Positions 25,729 to 35,616 of a stretch of 64,000 nucleotides of DNA are shown one piece after another. This DNA comes from Granulosicoccus sp045106475 (GTDB taxonomy: Bacteria; Pseudomonadota; Gammaproteobacteria; Granulosicoccales; Granulosicoccaceae). The stretch spans positions 1 through 64,000 of the forward strand of contig JBGCEO010000035.1 of NCBI GenBank assembly GCA_045106475.1, written 5' to 3'. Position numbers and translations under genes: made by a program. Numbering within the stretch: the stretch's first letter is position 1; every line of letters starts with the position of its first letter. The notes under the pieces are model-generated. The model made no database searches and was not told the DNA's origin. It saw only the letters and a program-made list of their open reading frames with translations.

Positions 25729-26739
25729 ATGACAACAGCCGTCGGGTTTAATTCGGTCTCACGCTTCTTCGGTAGTGTGCGTGCAGTCGACGATGTCACA
25801 TTGAGTATTGCCGAAGGTGAGTTCTTTGCCATGCTCGGCCCTTCGGGATCTGGAAAGACTACGTGTTTACGACTCGTAGCTGGTTTCGAACAACCTTCCC
25901 GGGGCGAGGTGCTGTTATTTGATAAGCCGGTCAACAGTGTTGCACCCTATCATCGACCGGTTAATACAGTATTCCAGGACTACGCGCTGTTTCCGCACAT
26001 GAATGTGCGGGACAACGTCGCCTTTGGACTAAGAATTTCGGGCATGGGCAAACAACAACGCCACAAACAAGCCGATGAAACTCTTGAGCTGGTTGCGTTA
26101 ACAGGCATGTCTACACGCAAGCCAACCGAACTATCCGGTGGTCAGCGACAGCGAGTTGCACTGGCACGTGCGCTGGTCAACAAACCCAGGGTGCTCTTGC
26201 TCGACGAGCCTCTGGGTGCGCTCGACCTCAAGCTTCGAGAGCAGATGCAAAGCGAATTAAAAACTCTACAGCAGCATTTGGGCATTACCTTTGTATTCGT
26301 CACACACGATCAAACCGAGGCGCTGTCGATGGCCGATCGCGTTGCCGTGTTTAGTGAGGGCAAGCTGCAACAGATAGACAAACCACAAGACTTGTACGAT
26401 CACCCTCGCACAGCATTTGTCGCAAGCTTTGTTGGATCTTCCAACCTGCTTCCAGTAAGCCTGGTAAACCGTCTAACAGGAAAATCCTGCGAGGCAAGCT
26501 TACGCCCAGAAAGCATCAGACTTCAGAATTCAGGCTTAGCTGCCACCGTGACAGGCCATGCTTTTCTGGGTGCAAGTAAACGACTTGATGTCCAGATGGA
26601 TGACGTTAGCCTCTCTGTGCTTTTACCCAAGCATGCAGAACTACCCGAGATGGGAAGTTCTGTCTATCTGGGTTGGGACGACAACGCACTGCATCTTCTA
26701 GAACCCAGCGACATACCACCGGGCAGTCATGAGCACTAA
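25729..26739 (+). CDS. Polyamine-type ABC transporter ATP-binding protein (PotA/YdcT-like)
   Basis: A 336-residue ATPase with Walker A GPSGSGKT, VFQDYALFPHM, signature LSGGQRQRV, Walker B LLLDEPLGALDLKLRE and FVTHDQTEAL. A C-terminal TOBE-type domain (SLRPESIRL) follows. It overlaps the next permease gene by eleven bases. It powers the importer encoded by the flanking genes. Confidence 0.92.
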   Translation: MTTAVGFNSVSRFFGSVRAVDDVTLSIAEGEFFAMLGPSGSGKTTCLRLVAGFEQPSRGEVLLFDKPVNSVAPYHRPVNTVFQDYALFPHMNVRDNVAFGLRISGMGKQQRHKQADETLELVALTGMSTRKPTELSGGQRQRVALARALVNKPRVLLLDEPLGALDLKLREQMQSELKTLQQHLGITFVFVTHDQTEALSMADRVAVFSEGKLQQIDKPQDLYDHPRTAFVASFVGSSNLLPVSLVNRLTGKSCEASLRPESIRLQNSGLAATVTGHAFLGASKRLDVQMDDVSLSVLLPKHAELPEMGSSVYLGWDDNALHLLEPSDIPPGSHEH

Positions 26740-27664
26740 GGTGGCCGTGTCAACGTCATCCAGAAGCACTACATCAGACCTTTTATGGCGCAAGCCTCGA
26801 TTATTGCTGCTGTTATTGCTGCTTCCACCTTTGCTTTGGCTGGGCATCATTTACCTCGGTTCTCTTTTCGCATTACTGGCGCAAAGCTTCTTTTCCATCG
26901 ACGAGTTCTCTGGGCTTATCAACTATGAGTTAACGCTTAAAACATACGGTGAACTGCTGCGCCCGTCTAATATGGATATCCTGCTGCGCACAGTAGCCAT
27001 GGCAACGACTGTCACAATTGCAGCTGCCATCGTAGCCTTTCCGATCGCCTATTTTGCAGCGCGCTATGCTCATGGTCGTTGGAAAGCTGTATTTTATCTC
27101 GGCATCATGCTGCCTTTGTGGTCCAGTTATCTGGTCAAGGTTTATTCTTGGAAACTGATCCTGGCCAAAGAAGGAATTCTGAACTGGCTGTTCGAAACGT
27201 TCCATCTCTCGTGGCTACTTCAGGCCTACCTTTCGATTCCAGTACTCGGAGGCAATTCGCTCTCAGTAAGTTGGACCGGGACCTTTCTTGTGTTCCTGTA
27301 TGTCTGGCTGCCTTTCATGATATTGCCTATCCAGGCGTCATTGGAGAGAGTGCCTCGCTCAATGCTGGAGGCATCCGGCGACCTGGGTGCAAGGCCTGCG
27401 CAAACCCTGCGCCATGTCATATTGCCATTGGCTCTGCCTGGCATCATCGCAGGCTCCATCTTTACCTTTTCACTAACGATGGGGGATTACATCATCCCGC
27501 AAATTGTGGGTACCTCAGCTCGCATGATCGGTCAGGCGGTCTACCAGTTTCAGGGTACCGCAGGCAACATTCCCCTCGCTGCAGCGTTTGCCGTGGTTCC
27601 TATTGTGATCATGGGTATCTACCTCAGCATAGCCAGACGATTGGGAGCCTTTGATGCACTCTAA
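26729..27664 (+). CDS. Polyamine-type ABC transporter permease (PotB/YdcU-like)
   Basis: The 311-residue inner-membrane protein shows PotB-like features: a first helix after a basic N-terminus, LPLWSSYLVKVYSWKLIL, the coupling loop SMLEASGDLGARPAQTL and the C-terminal MGDYIIPQIVG. It overlaps the ATPase gene upstream and the second permease downstream by eleven bases each, indicating a tightly coupled operon. Confidence 0.92.
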   Translation: MSTKVAVSTSSRSTTSDLLWRKPRLLLLLLLLPPLLWLGIIYLGSLFALLAQSFFSIDEFSGLINYELTLKTYGELLRPSNMDILLRTVAMATTVTIAAAIVAFPIAYFAARYAHGRWKAVFYLGIMLPLWSSYLVKVYSWKLILAKEGILNWLFETFHLSWLLQAYLSIPVLGGNSLSVSWTGTFLVFLYVWLPFMILPIQASLERVPRSMLEASGDLGARPAQTLRHVILPLALPGIIAGSIFTFSLTMGDYIIPQIVGTSARMIGQAVYQFQGTAGNIPLAAAFAVVPIVIMGIYLSIARRLGAFDAL

Positions 27665-28457
27665 GGCCTCGCTGACACTCAAGGTGACCGCAACGGCAGG
27701 ACTATTGTTTTTACACCTGCCTATTCTGTTGATATTTGTCTATGCGTTTACCACCGAAGATAAATCCTACCAATGGCCGCCACCAGGACTCACACTAAAA
27801 TGGTTTGCAGTTACCTGGGAACGTGAAGATGTCTGGCAAGCACTGGGGCTTTCCTTGCGCGTTGCGTCAATATCAACTTTGATAGCAATGGTACTCGGAA
27901 CACTGTGCGCAGCTGCGGTTGCCCGATGGAGATTCTGGGGGCGTGAAACAATTTCACTGTTAGTCATCCTGCCCATTGCATTACCTGGCATCGTCACCGG
28001 AATTTCACTGAGAGCCGCCTTCAACCTGGCAGACATACCCTACTCCTTCTGGACCATTGTGATTGGTCATGCCACGTTTTGTATCGTAGTGGTTTACAAC
28101 AATGCGGTTGCACGGTTCAGACGCACGTCGGGTTCGATAATCGAGGCGTCGCTCGATCTTGGCGCTAACTACTTTCAGACGTTTCGACTGATTGTCCTGC
28201 CCAACATCGCAACCGCTCTTCTGGCGGGTGGCATGCTGGCCTTCGCGCTCAGTTTTGATGAAGTCATTGTTACAACCTTTACTGCAGGACAACAGCAAAC
28301 ACTGCCTATCTGGATGCTCGAGGAATTGGTTCGTCCCAGACAAAGGCCCGTGACTAATGTGGTGGCGATGGTTGTGGTGCTGGTTACTTTCTTGCCAATT
28401 CTTGGCGCTTACTATCTGACACGTGGCAATGAAAATACCGCGGTGCAGGGCAAATAA
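27654..28457 (+). CDS. Polyamine-type ABC transporter permease (PotC/YdcV-like)
   Basis: A 267-residue permease with FVYAFTTED, the PotC-type helix series, LPGIVTGISLRAAF, the coupling loop SIIEASLDLGANYFQTF and FALSFDEVIVTTF. I use the ATG at 27654; a TTG directly before it is less likely. Its stop overlaps the patD start as TAATG. It completes the amine importer. Confidence 0.92.
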   Translation: MHSKASLTLKVTATAGLLFLHLPILLIFVYAFTTEDKSYQWPPPGLTLKWFAVTWEREDVWQALGLSLRVASISTLIAMVLGTLCAAAVARWRFWGRETISLLVILPIALPGIVTGISLRAAFNLADIPYSFWTIVIGHATFCIVVVYNNAVARFRRTSGSIIEASLDLGANYFQTFRLIVLPNIATALLAGGMLAFALSFDEVIVTTFTAGQQQTLPIWMLEELVRPRQRPVTNVVAMVVVLVTFLPILGAYYLTRGNENTAVQGK

Positions 28458-29893
28458 TGGGGATTTCAATGGATACGAATATGCTGATTGGTGGCGACTT
28501 TGAAGTGGGAAGCGAAACCGAAGAGCTCATATTGAATCCGCGCACAGGCGAGACGATTGTCAACATGCCGGAGGCTTCCCCGGCACAAATCGATCGTGCT
28601 GTCTCTGCTGCCCGCTCGGCATTCAAGAGCTGGTCAAAGACGACTCCTGGAGAGCGCTCAAATCTGTTGCTGGCCATAGCCAACGCTGTTGAAAAAAACC
28701 TGGAAGAACTGGCCAAAATTGAGACCTTGAATTGTGGCAAGCCGATCAATGAAGTTCGCAATGAGGAAATACCAGCGGTAGCCGACTGCTTCCGTTATTT
28801 TGCAGGCGCTGTTCGAAACATGAATGGCCCGGTAGCCGGCAACTACATGGCCGGTCACACATCAATGATTCGTCGTGATCCTATCGGCGTGGTGGCATCC
28901 ATAGCGCCATGGAACTATCCGATCATGATGATGGCCTGGAAAATAGCACCTGCTCTAGCCGGTGGTAATACGGTGGTCATGAAACCATCAGAACAAACCC
29001 CGTTAACAGCATTAGCATTTGCCAGGATACTGGCTGATATTTTGCCCACCGGTGTTGTCAACGTTATCACCGGTCAGGGCGGATCTGTCGGTAATAGTCT
29101 TATCAATCATCGCCACGTAGATATGGTTTCAATTACGGGTGATGTAGCCACCGGTAAAAAAGTACTGATGGCGGCCAGTAAAACAGTTAAGCGCACCCAC
29201 CTCGAATTAGGCGGTAAAGCACCGGTCATCGTTTATGACGATGCGGATCTCTCGTCTGTTGTGGAAGGGCTAAAGGCCTTTGGCTATTACAATGCAGGAC
29301 AAGACTGTACTGCTGCGTGCCGAATCTATGCACATGTAGGCATTCACGACGAACTGGTAGCTGAGCTTGCCAGCGCAGCAGCGAGTATTGTCTACGACAA
29401 CCCCGATGATACGTTGAATGAAATACCACCTCTGATATCCAATCGCCAGCGTGATCGAGTCGCAAGCTTCGTAGCCCGTGCTGCAGAACAATCGCATATA
29501 GACATTGTGACCGGAGGTGCGGAGGTGGATGGCAACGGTTTCTACTTTCAACCAACGGTTATCGCCGGTGCACTACAAAACGATGAAATTGTACAGCGAG
29601 AAGTGTTCGGACCCGTTGTATCGGTGACTGCCTTCAAAGAAGATGATCCCGTTGTTGACTGGGCCAATGACAGCCCGTATGGCCTGGCAAGTTCTGTGTG
29701 GACCCGGGACATTGGACGTGCCATGGAAGTATCATCGCAGCTACAGTATGGCTGCACATGGGTTAACACCCATTTCATGTTAACTAACGAAATGCCGCAT
29801 GGTGGTCTCAAACAATCTGGCTATGGTAAAGACATGTCTATGTATGCCTTGGAAGATTACACCGCTGTGCGCCATATAATGATTGCACACTGA
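28457..29893 (+). CDS. patD: Gamma-aminobutyraldehyde dehydrogenase
   Basis: A 478-residue NAD-dependent aldehyde dehydrogenase. It is very close to E. coli PatD/YdcW along its length, sharing GHTSMIRRDP-GVVASIAPWNYP, HLELGGKAPVIV with the general-base Glu, FGYYNAGQDCTAACRIYA with the catalytic Cys, and the end PHGGLKQSGYGKDMS. It oxidises 4-aminobutanal, formed from putrescine, to GABA. The start overlaps the permease stop (TAATG); an internal ATG at 28469 is possible. No putrescine aminotransferase gene is adjacent, so that step must be encoded elsewhere or the imported amine differs. Confidence 0.92.
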   Translation: MGISMDTNMLIGGDFEVGSETEELILNPRTGETIVNMPEASPAQIDRAVSAARSAFKSWSKTTPGERSNLLLAIANAVEKNLEELAKIETLNCGKPINEVRNEEIPAVADCFRYFAGAVRNMNGPVAGNYMAGHTSMIRRDPIGVVASIAPWNYPIMMMAWKIAPALAGGNTVVMKPSEQTPLTALAFARILADILPTGVVNVITGQGGSVGNSLINHRHVDMVSITGDVATGKKVLMAASKTVKRTHLELGGKAPVIVYDDADLSSVVEGLKAFGYYNAGQDCTAACRIYAHVGIHDELVAELASAAASIVYDNPDDTLNEIPPLISNRQRDRVASFVARAAEQSHIDIVTGGAEVDGNGFYFQPTVIAGALQNDEIVQREVFGPVVSVTAFKEDDPVVDWANDSPYGLASSVWTRDIGRAMEVSSQLQYGCTWVNTHFMLTNEMPHGGLKQSGYGKDMSMYALEDYTAVRHIMIAH

Positions 29894-29991
29894 TCAGAGA
29901 AGCTAAGCATCAGCTCCAGTCAGCAAGGAGCTCACAGGCACCATGCCCCATGTATGAAATCGATGCCTGAAAAACGCACTAAAGTGTGTCG

Positions 29992-31275
29992 TTAGGCAAG
30001 CTTCGAACCCTGCGCTATAGTTGGAGCAGCATTGTTCAAACTGTCGATAGCAAATCCAGCAGCCGCTTTGTATTTGGACATGAAGTCAAGGCGTTCCTGC
30101 AAAGGAAAGACATCCTCTATCTCATCAAACACGCCTCCACACCGGTCATCCAAACTATTAAGCAAACCAAATGGACCAGCGGATCGATTGCGCAATACAA
30201 GCTCCGATACTTTGGAACACAATTGTTCGTCATATGCGTAAAGTGCATCTGGTGTTACACCATGGGTCAGCATTGCGGCACCTATAACCCGAGCATCCAC
30301 AATAGCTTGGCTGGCACCGTTTGAGCCAGTGGGATACATGGCGTGTGCGGCATCGCCCATCAATGCTACTGAGCCGTCCACCCAGGTTGGTATGGGATCA
30401 CGATCGATCATCGGGTTGACATAGGCACAATCGGCTTGGCGCAACATTGACGGCACATCGAGCCAGTCGTAACGGAACTCATCAAAGTGATGCACGAAGC
30501 TATCAATCTCAGCAGGTTGAAACCAGGAATCATTGGGCCAACCCTCACGATTATCCATAGTCACCTCTGCTATCCAGTTTATCAGCGCCGTGCCATCCCT
30601 ACCGGTTTCGGATATTGGATAGATGACCATTCGATGTCGATGAGTGCCTAGCCCAACGAATGAGGACGCCGTGCGTAATGGTTTTGCACGTACAGTACCT
30701 CGCCACATCACAGCGCCACCCCAATGTATGGGCGGTTGACTCGGATGCATCTGTGCTCGAACAGCCGAGTGTATGCCATCCGCTCCTATCAGCAAACTGC
30801 CCGTTATTTCAGATGCCGATCCGTCATTACAGCGAAGCGTAACCGTCACACCGCCCTTCGCATTGTTTGAATAGGATTCAACGCTGGTGCCCAATTGCAC
30901 TGAAGCGCGACCCGCTCTTTCCAACAGTTGTTGGAAAAGCAACATATGCAACTTGCCTCTATGGGCTGCATACTGAGGCCAATGATAGCCGGCTTCCAGA
31001 CCTCGTGGCTCTGCGTACACCTCCTTCCCATTCAACCCCACCAGCGCCCATTCCAGCGCAGGTAAGCCAACGGTGTCGAGCAATTCAGCTCCGATACCCA
31101 GATCGAAAAGTTCCCTTACAGCATTGGGCTGCACGTTTATGCCAACACCCACAGGGCGCATTTCCCGTGAGGATTCTATGACAACAAAAGGGACACCTAT
31201 CTGATGTAGAGTTAATGCTAAAGCCAACCCACCAAGGCCTCCTCCCGCAATAATCACCTTGGCATTGTCAGTCAT
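29992..31275 (-). CDS. FAD-dependent monooxygenase (PhzS/UbiH-like flavoprotein hydroxylase)
   Basis: The 427-residue protein has an N-terminal Rossmann motif (IIAGGGLGGLALAL, residues 8-21), an ADP-binding IGADGIHSAVR and the FAD-binding GDAAHAMYPTGSNGASQAI. It includes RDPIPTWVDG before the latter, as in PhzS-like flavin hydroxylases that act on aromatic or heteroaromatic carboxylates. The substrate is unknown. It stands alone, convergent with the patD operon, and no phenazine genes are near, so a catabolic aromatic substrate is more likely than phenazine synthesis. Confidence 0.85.
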   Translation of the reverse strand: MTDNAKVIIAGGGLGGLALALTLHQIGVPFVVIESSREMRPVGVGINVQPNAVRELFDLGIGAELLDTVGLPALEWALVGLNGKEVYAEPRGLEAGYHWPQYAAHRGKLHMLLFQQLLERAGRASVQLGTSVESYSNNAKGGVTVTLRCNDGSASEITGSLLIGADGIHSAVRAQMHPSQPPIHWGGAVMWRGTVRAKPLRTASSFVGLGTHRHRMVIYPISETGRDGTALINWIAEVTMDNREGWPNDSWFQPAEIDSFVHHFDEFRYDWLDVPSMLRQADCAYVNPMIDRDPIPTWVDGSVALMGDAAHAMYPTGSNGASQAIVDARVIGAAMLTHGVTPDALYAYDEQLCSKVSELVLRNRSAGPFGLLNSLDDRCGGVFDEIEDVFPLQERLDFMSKYKAAAGFAIDSLNNAAPTIAQGSKLA

Positions 31276-31432
31276 TTACTCTGTTCCTCGTTTGTTGCCA
31301 GCCATCGCTCACTGCTCCCGACATTCTAACAGTCACACAAATCATCGCGGATAAGTCATACTTCTCAGGGCAGTATTAGGCGTTTCGATATCAATAACAC
31401 CCTTCACAAAACTGTTGAACCGTAAACGGGTA

Positions 31433-32218
31433 ATGACCTCTTCGATTCCCATTCTCGTTTTTAGCGATCTTGATGGAACGCTGATTGATCACGATACTTA
31501 CCGTTGGGATGCAGCCCAGCCAGCTTTAGACGCACTCGATCGCTTAGGTGCAGGCGTTATACTGGCCAGCAGCAAGACCTCAGCAGAACTAATCAATTTG
31601 CAACGTAGCATTGGACTTATGCAGTGGCCAGCGATAGTCGAAAATGGCGCAGCGATTTTGACACCGAATGCTACAGACAGCCAACAAGGCAGCCGCTATG
31701 CGGATCTTCGATCTACTCTAGATAAACTACCCGTTGATTTGCGGCAGTGTTTTAAGGGCTTTGGCGACATGCAATTACAGGAAGTGGTTGATGCGACCGG
31801 TCTTACCATTGACAGCGCAATGCTTGCAACACAGCGCACCTACTCTGAGCCGGGCATATGGAGCGGCTCACAGGCGCAGCAAATCAAATTTTTAGAGTTA
31901 TTGTCTCGACAAGGAATTTTTGCCCGTGAAGGCGGACGATTTTTAACGCTATCCTATGGACAGACCAAAGCTGACTGCATGCAGCAGATCATTAAACAGT
32001 ACAACCCTCGATACACCATTGCCCTGGGTGATGCGCCTAACGATGTTGAAATGCTGGAGGCAGCAGACATCGGTGTAATTGTGGCAAACCCTCACCGCAA
32101 TCCTTTACCCCGCTTAACAAACGAAGCAAACGGTCAGATCATTCGTACCGAGCTAGCAGGACCACAAGGGTGGAACAAGGCAATATTAGGTATCATTTCT
32201 CGCCTTGAAATTAACTAA
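31433..32218 (+). CDS. Glucosyl-/mannosyl-3-phosphoglycerate phosphatase (HAD-IIB family)
   Basis: A 261-residue HAD phosphatase. Motif I is VFSDLDGTLID near the N-terminus, motif II lies in ILASSKTSAEL, and motif IV is ALGDAPNDVEML; IVENGAAI is also typical of the mannosyl-3-phosphoglycerate phosphatase group. ATG at 31433 is preferred to a TTG 18 bases upstream. Directly followed by a glucosyl-3-phosphoglycerate synthase, it should remove the phosphate to release glucosylglycerate, a compatible solute. Confidence 0.85.
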   Translation: MTSSIPILVFSDLDGTLIDHDTYRWDAAQPALDALDRLGAGVILASSKTSAELINLQRSIGLMQWPAIVENGAAILTPNATDSQQGSRYADLRSTLDKLPVDLRQCFKGFGDMQLQEVVDATGLTIDSAMLATQRTYSEPGIWSGSQAQQIKFLELLSRQGIFAREGGRFLTLSYGQTKADCMQQIIKQYNPRYTIALGDAPNDVEMLEAADIGVIVANPHRNPLPRLTNEANGQIIRTELAGPQGWNKAILGIISRLEIN

Positions 32219-32254
32219 CTCCAAACAGTTCAACTGAATTAGGAAAGACAGTCT

Positions 32255-33475
32255 ATGGCAGATTTTCATCAAAACGGAAATATCGCAACGCTACATAATC
32301 TACGTACGCGCAGCGCTGATGAATTGACCTATGAGTTGGAATCCTTTGCTCAAAGCCGTAAGCTTTCCCTGGTGCTGCCGTGCCTCTATTCGGAACTAGA
32401 GACGCCAGCGATGCCCAACATACTGGCTGAACTTGCAAAGGTAAAGTATCTGCATCGTGTTGTGATCGGACTTGACCGAGCGGACGAGCAGCAATTTCGT
32501 TATGCCAAAGAATTCTTCAAAGGCCTGAATCAGAACCATATCGTGATCTGGAACGATAGCCCTCGAATGCTTGAGCTTGAGAGGCGATTGGACAAATTAG
32601 GCCTTGCACCTGCCGAGCAAGGTAAAGGCAAGAACGTTTGGTCTTCTATTGGGTATCTGATCGCCTGTGCTGATAGTGCAGTTATGGCCATACATGACTG
32701 CGACATTGTCACGTACAACAATGAGATGCTCGCTCGTTTGATCTACCCGGTTGCTAACCCCAACTTCCCTTATCAAGTTTCCAAAGGTTTTTATGCCCGC
32801 ATTGGTCAAGGCAAACTTAATGGCAGAGTTACCCGCTTGCTGGTGAGTCCTCTGTTAATCGCTCTAAAACGTGTGATCGGCGATCATGATTATCTGGACT
32901 ACTTGCGTAGCTTTCGATATCCATTGTCAGGCGAATTCGCAATGCGTACCACGATATTGCCCGATCTGCGCATTCCATCTGACTGGGGACTGGAAATAGG
33001 TGTTTTATCCGAGGCATGGCGCAACCTTGCGCCCAAAGCTGTGTGTCAGGTGGAAATATCAGATGCCTATGATCATAAACATCAAACGCTAAGCGAAGAG
33101 GATGCGACAGCTGGCTTGAATCGAATGTCAACGGATATTTGCAAGGCAATTTTTCGCAAATTGGCGGCAGATGGCTGCGTCTTTTCTCCCAATATATTTC
33201 GCACGCTGAAAGCAACCTACTACCGCAGCGCACTTGATCTGCTAAATGCCTACTACGACGATGCGCAGATGAACGGACTAGTGGTAGACAGGCACGAAGA
33301 AGAACGCTGCATTGAGCTATTCGCAGAAAATCTAATGCGTGCGGGCCATTTCTTTTTAGAGAACCCGCACGAAACACCTTTCATACCCACCTGGAATCGT
33401 GTTTATTCAGCAGACCCGGATTTCCTGATGGCCCTGCATAGTGCAGCTGCTGAAGATGACGCTGAATTTAGCTAG
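32255..33475 (+). CDS. gpgS: Glucosyl-3-phosphoglycerate synthase (GT81)
   Basis: The 406-residue glycosyltransferase shows LSLVLPCLYSELETPAMPNI, KGKNVWSSIGYL, the metal-binding HDCDIV (Asp148, Asp150), SGEFAM and the long C-terminal region with RHEEERCIELFAENLMRAG. These fit the GpgS type rather than the mannosyl enzyme. It joins glucose from a nucleotide sugar to 3-phosphoglycerate. The preceding phosphatase finishes the synthesis. The GH13 gene converges on it with only two bases between the stops. Confidence 0.88.
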   Translation: MADFHQNGNIATLHNLRTRSADELTYELESFAQSRKLSLVLPCLYSELETPAMPNILAELAKVKYLHRVVIGLDRADEQQFRYAKEFFKGLNQNHIVIWNDSPRMLELERRLDKLGLAPAEQGKGKNVWSSIGYLIACADSAVMAIHDCDIVTYNNEMLARLIYPVANPNFPYQVSKGFYARIGQGKLNGRVTRLLVSPLLIALKRVIGDHDYLDYLRSFRYPLSGEFAMRTTILPDLRIPSDWGLEIGVLSEAWRNLAPKAVCQVEISDAYDHKHQTLSEEDATAGLNRMSTDICKAIFRKLAADGCVFSPNIFRTLKATYYRSALDLLNAYYDDAQMNGLVVDRHEEERCIELFAENLMRAGHFFLENPHETPFIPTWNRVYSADPDFLMALHSAAAEDDAEFS

Positions 33476-33477
33476 CT

Positions 33478-35223
33478 CTACTGCCGATTGGTAATCCATA
33501 GGCATTGATAAGGAGCTAAGGTTATGTGCGTACCTGCCTCGATCGCATTACCCGAGAGCAGGTCCACCCAGATCTCATCGTCGATTAGATTGAGGGAAGC
33601 TGTTTCAAGCAGCTGATTCTCATCACTTACATTGTGCAGTGCAAAAATTGATTGGCTACGATCCAGGCTTTGTCGCCACAAACCAAATATACTTTGATTG
33701 CCAATGTTCACAGTAAATTGGGTTGCATTGGGATGAAAGGCAATCTGTTTGGCGCGTAATTTCAAGCGTTTTGATAATGCCTGGATGGTCAGTGCTTGCT
33801 GGGATGCCGGATCAGCAAGCAAGCGTTGCAACTCAGGATAATCCCACTGATGTCTATTGATAGCCCGGTTCATTCCACGATACTCGACAAGTTCCAAATC
33901 ATTTGGAGTTGCAAGCATTGAATGAATATAGAAAGCAGGAATACCTTCAAGTGACATGACGATGGTTTGTGAGCAAATAAACCGATCAAATTGATGATCG
34001 TCTACGCCTTTAAAGGTACGGCTCATCGCCTCATAGAAAGTCGTATTGAGTTCGTAGGCAGACTCACTGCCATCAGGCAGGGTGCGCATGGACACTAACC
34101 CACCTAACTCTTTTACGGTGTCAATAACCTGATCGATGTCGTCGTTTGACAGCAAGCCCTCAGCGGGTCGCATCCCGATACCATCATGACTGGCAGTAAA
34201 ATTCAAGTACGCACAACCCAACGGGGCCGGTGGCATCGCGCTTTGCCAGCGGTTTAGATGTTTTGCCGAACCAGACATCATCGCATGCAAAATCAGAGGT
34301 GGTAACGGAAAGTTATAGATGGCATGCGCTTCATCACGATTTCCAAAGTAACTGAGATTTTCGGCTTTGGGTACATTCGTTTCCGTAAGTAGAATTATCT
34401 TCTCTGATGCGTAGTCACTCAGCAATCTCATGAGTTGGATAATGGCGTGTGTTTGTGGCAAATGGATGGAGGGAGACCCAACCTCCTTCCATAAAAAAGC
34501 CACAGCATCAAGACGGATAATCTGCACACCATTGTCCACATGCAAACGAATGATTCGAAGAAACTCAAGTAAAACTTCAGGGTTCTTAAAATTCAGATCA
34601 ATCTGATCGTGGCTGAATGTACACCATACGTGCCGTGCTCCTTTAGTGGTCTCTACCTCCTGGAGCAAGGGTGTGGTTCGAGGGCGCACAACATCACTCA
34701 AATCATCCTCAGGAGATGCTTCAAAGAAAAACTCATCATAGGGAGCATGACCCTGACGATACTCATTAAACCAGTTGCTCTGACTTGATACGTGGTTTAG
34801 CACAAGGTCTGACATCAGAGTGAATTCGTTAGCCAATCGGTTGATGTCTGACCATTCTCCCAACTGCGAGTTGACCGCTCGAAAGTCCAGTACAGCAAAC
34901 CCATCGTCGGACGTATAGGGAAAAAACGGCAGAATATGAACGCTATTGAGAACACCTTTCAGGTTGGTCAAAAGAAAATCATGCAACAGATCAAGTGGCT
35001 TGTGCGCACCGTCGACAATCGAATTGCCGTAGGTAATCAGCAATGCATCCTGTTCTGACCAGCGTCGATTGCCTGGCAGACGTCCCCGCTTACGACGGGT
35101 CGTATGCGCAGGCCAGAACGCCTCAATAATCAGACTGGATAATATGCTGGAGTCAAGATCAGGGTAGATGCTCTGGACGAGTCGCTCCAGTCGGTCGACA
35201 AAGGACTGGGATTTTTCTTTCAT
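33478..35223 (-). CDS. GH13_18 phosphorylase, probably glucosylglycerate phosphorylase
   Basis: This 581-residue alpha-amylase-family protein belongs to the sucrose-phosphorylase group: VHILPFFPYTSDDGFAVLD, nucleophile Asp239 in IIRLDAVAFLWK, acid/base Glu281 in LLTETNVP and Asp347 in TASHDGIG. Sucrose phosphorylases are about 490-500 residues; longer members of roughly 560-590 residues include glucosylglycerate phosphorylases. Since the neighbouring genes make glucosylglycerate, phosphorolysis of that compound to glucose-1-phosphate and glycerate is the best guess, with sucrose 6-phosphate phosphorylase as the alternative. The start is uncertain (a TTG lies 15 bases upstream). Confidence 0.85.
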   Translation of the reverse strand: MKEKSQSFVDRLERLVQSIYPDLDSSILSSLIIEAFWPAHTTRRKRGRLPGNRRWSEQDALLITYGNSIVDGAHKPLDLLHDFLLTNLKGVLNSVHILPFFPYTSDDGFAVLDFRAVNSQLGEWSDINRLANEFTLMSDLVLNHVSSQSNWFNEYRQGHAPYDEFFFEASPEDDLSDVVRPRTTPLLQEVETTKGARHVWCTFSHDQIDLNFKNPEVLLEFLRIIRLHVDNGVQIIRLDAVAFLWKEVGSPSIHLPQTHAIIQLMRLLSDYASEKIILLTETNVPKAENLSYFGNRDEAHAIYNFPLPPLILHAMMSGSAKHLNRWQSAMPPAPLGCAYLNFTASHDGIGMRPAEGLLSNDDIDQVIDTVKELGGLVSMRTLPDGSESAYELNTTFYEAMSRTFKGVDDHQFDRFICSQTIVMSLEGIPAFYIHSMLATPNDLELVEYRGMNRAINRHQWDYPELQRLLADPASQQALTIQALSKRLKLRAKQIAFHPNATQFTVNIGNQSIFGLWRQSLDRSQSIFALHNVSDENQLLETASLNLIDDEIWVDLLSGNAIEAGTHITLAPYQCLWITNRQ

Positions 35224-35616
35224 GAACTGACAACGCAAGGTGGGAAACTAGGGAAAAAGATACCTTACTAGCACAGAAATTTCAGGAATGAAGTTCGCTT
35301 TGCTTAATATACGCATTGCGCACAGTTTTAGTGCAGCAATGCCTGGATAAATGCCCCTCACCCAACACGAAAAAGGGCTGGAGCAGTACGCAAACTATGT
35401 GCAATTGATCCTCACCATGCGTGAGCCTAAAGTGCAATTTCAGGTGGCTCAAATCCCGTCATTGCTATAGAGTGCAAACAAGCATTCACTATGTATCAAC
35501 TTAGCGAACATGGAAACATTGCAAGCCGCATGTAACAACGCCAAACCCCATGGATGTATGGGTTCACTCATCGTTCTGCCGCGAAAATTCAGCGGTACTT
35601 GTTGGCCCCTGTAGCC
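35224..35616. other. Gene-free gap of about 390 bases
   Basis: No credible gene was found between the GH13 and amidohydrolase starts, which are divergent, so promoters for both should be here. A hairpin-forming segment occurs at about 35312-35342 (CATTGCGCAC and GTGCAGCAATG). If the amidohydrolase began at the in-frame ATG at 35554 the gap would shrink, but the conserved N-terminus starts later. Confidence 0.4.

Noticed and set aside
27079..27654. 191-codon alternative frame in the amine-transport permease
   Set aside because: Out-of-frame reading of a clear PotB-like gene; no motifs of its own.
29992..31275. Phenazine-biosynthesis role for the FAD monooxygenase
   Set aside because: The similarity is to the general PhzS-like hydroxylase fold; no phzA-G genes are present nearby.
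32829..33377. 182-codon leftward frame opposite gpgS
   Set aside because: Antisense shadow of a gene with conserved GT81 motifs.
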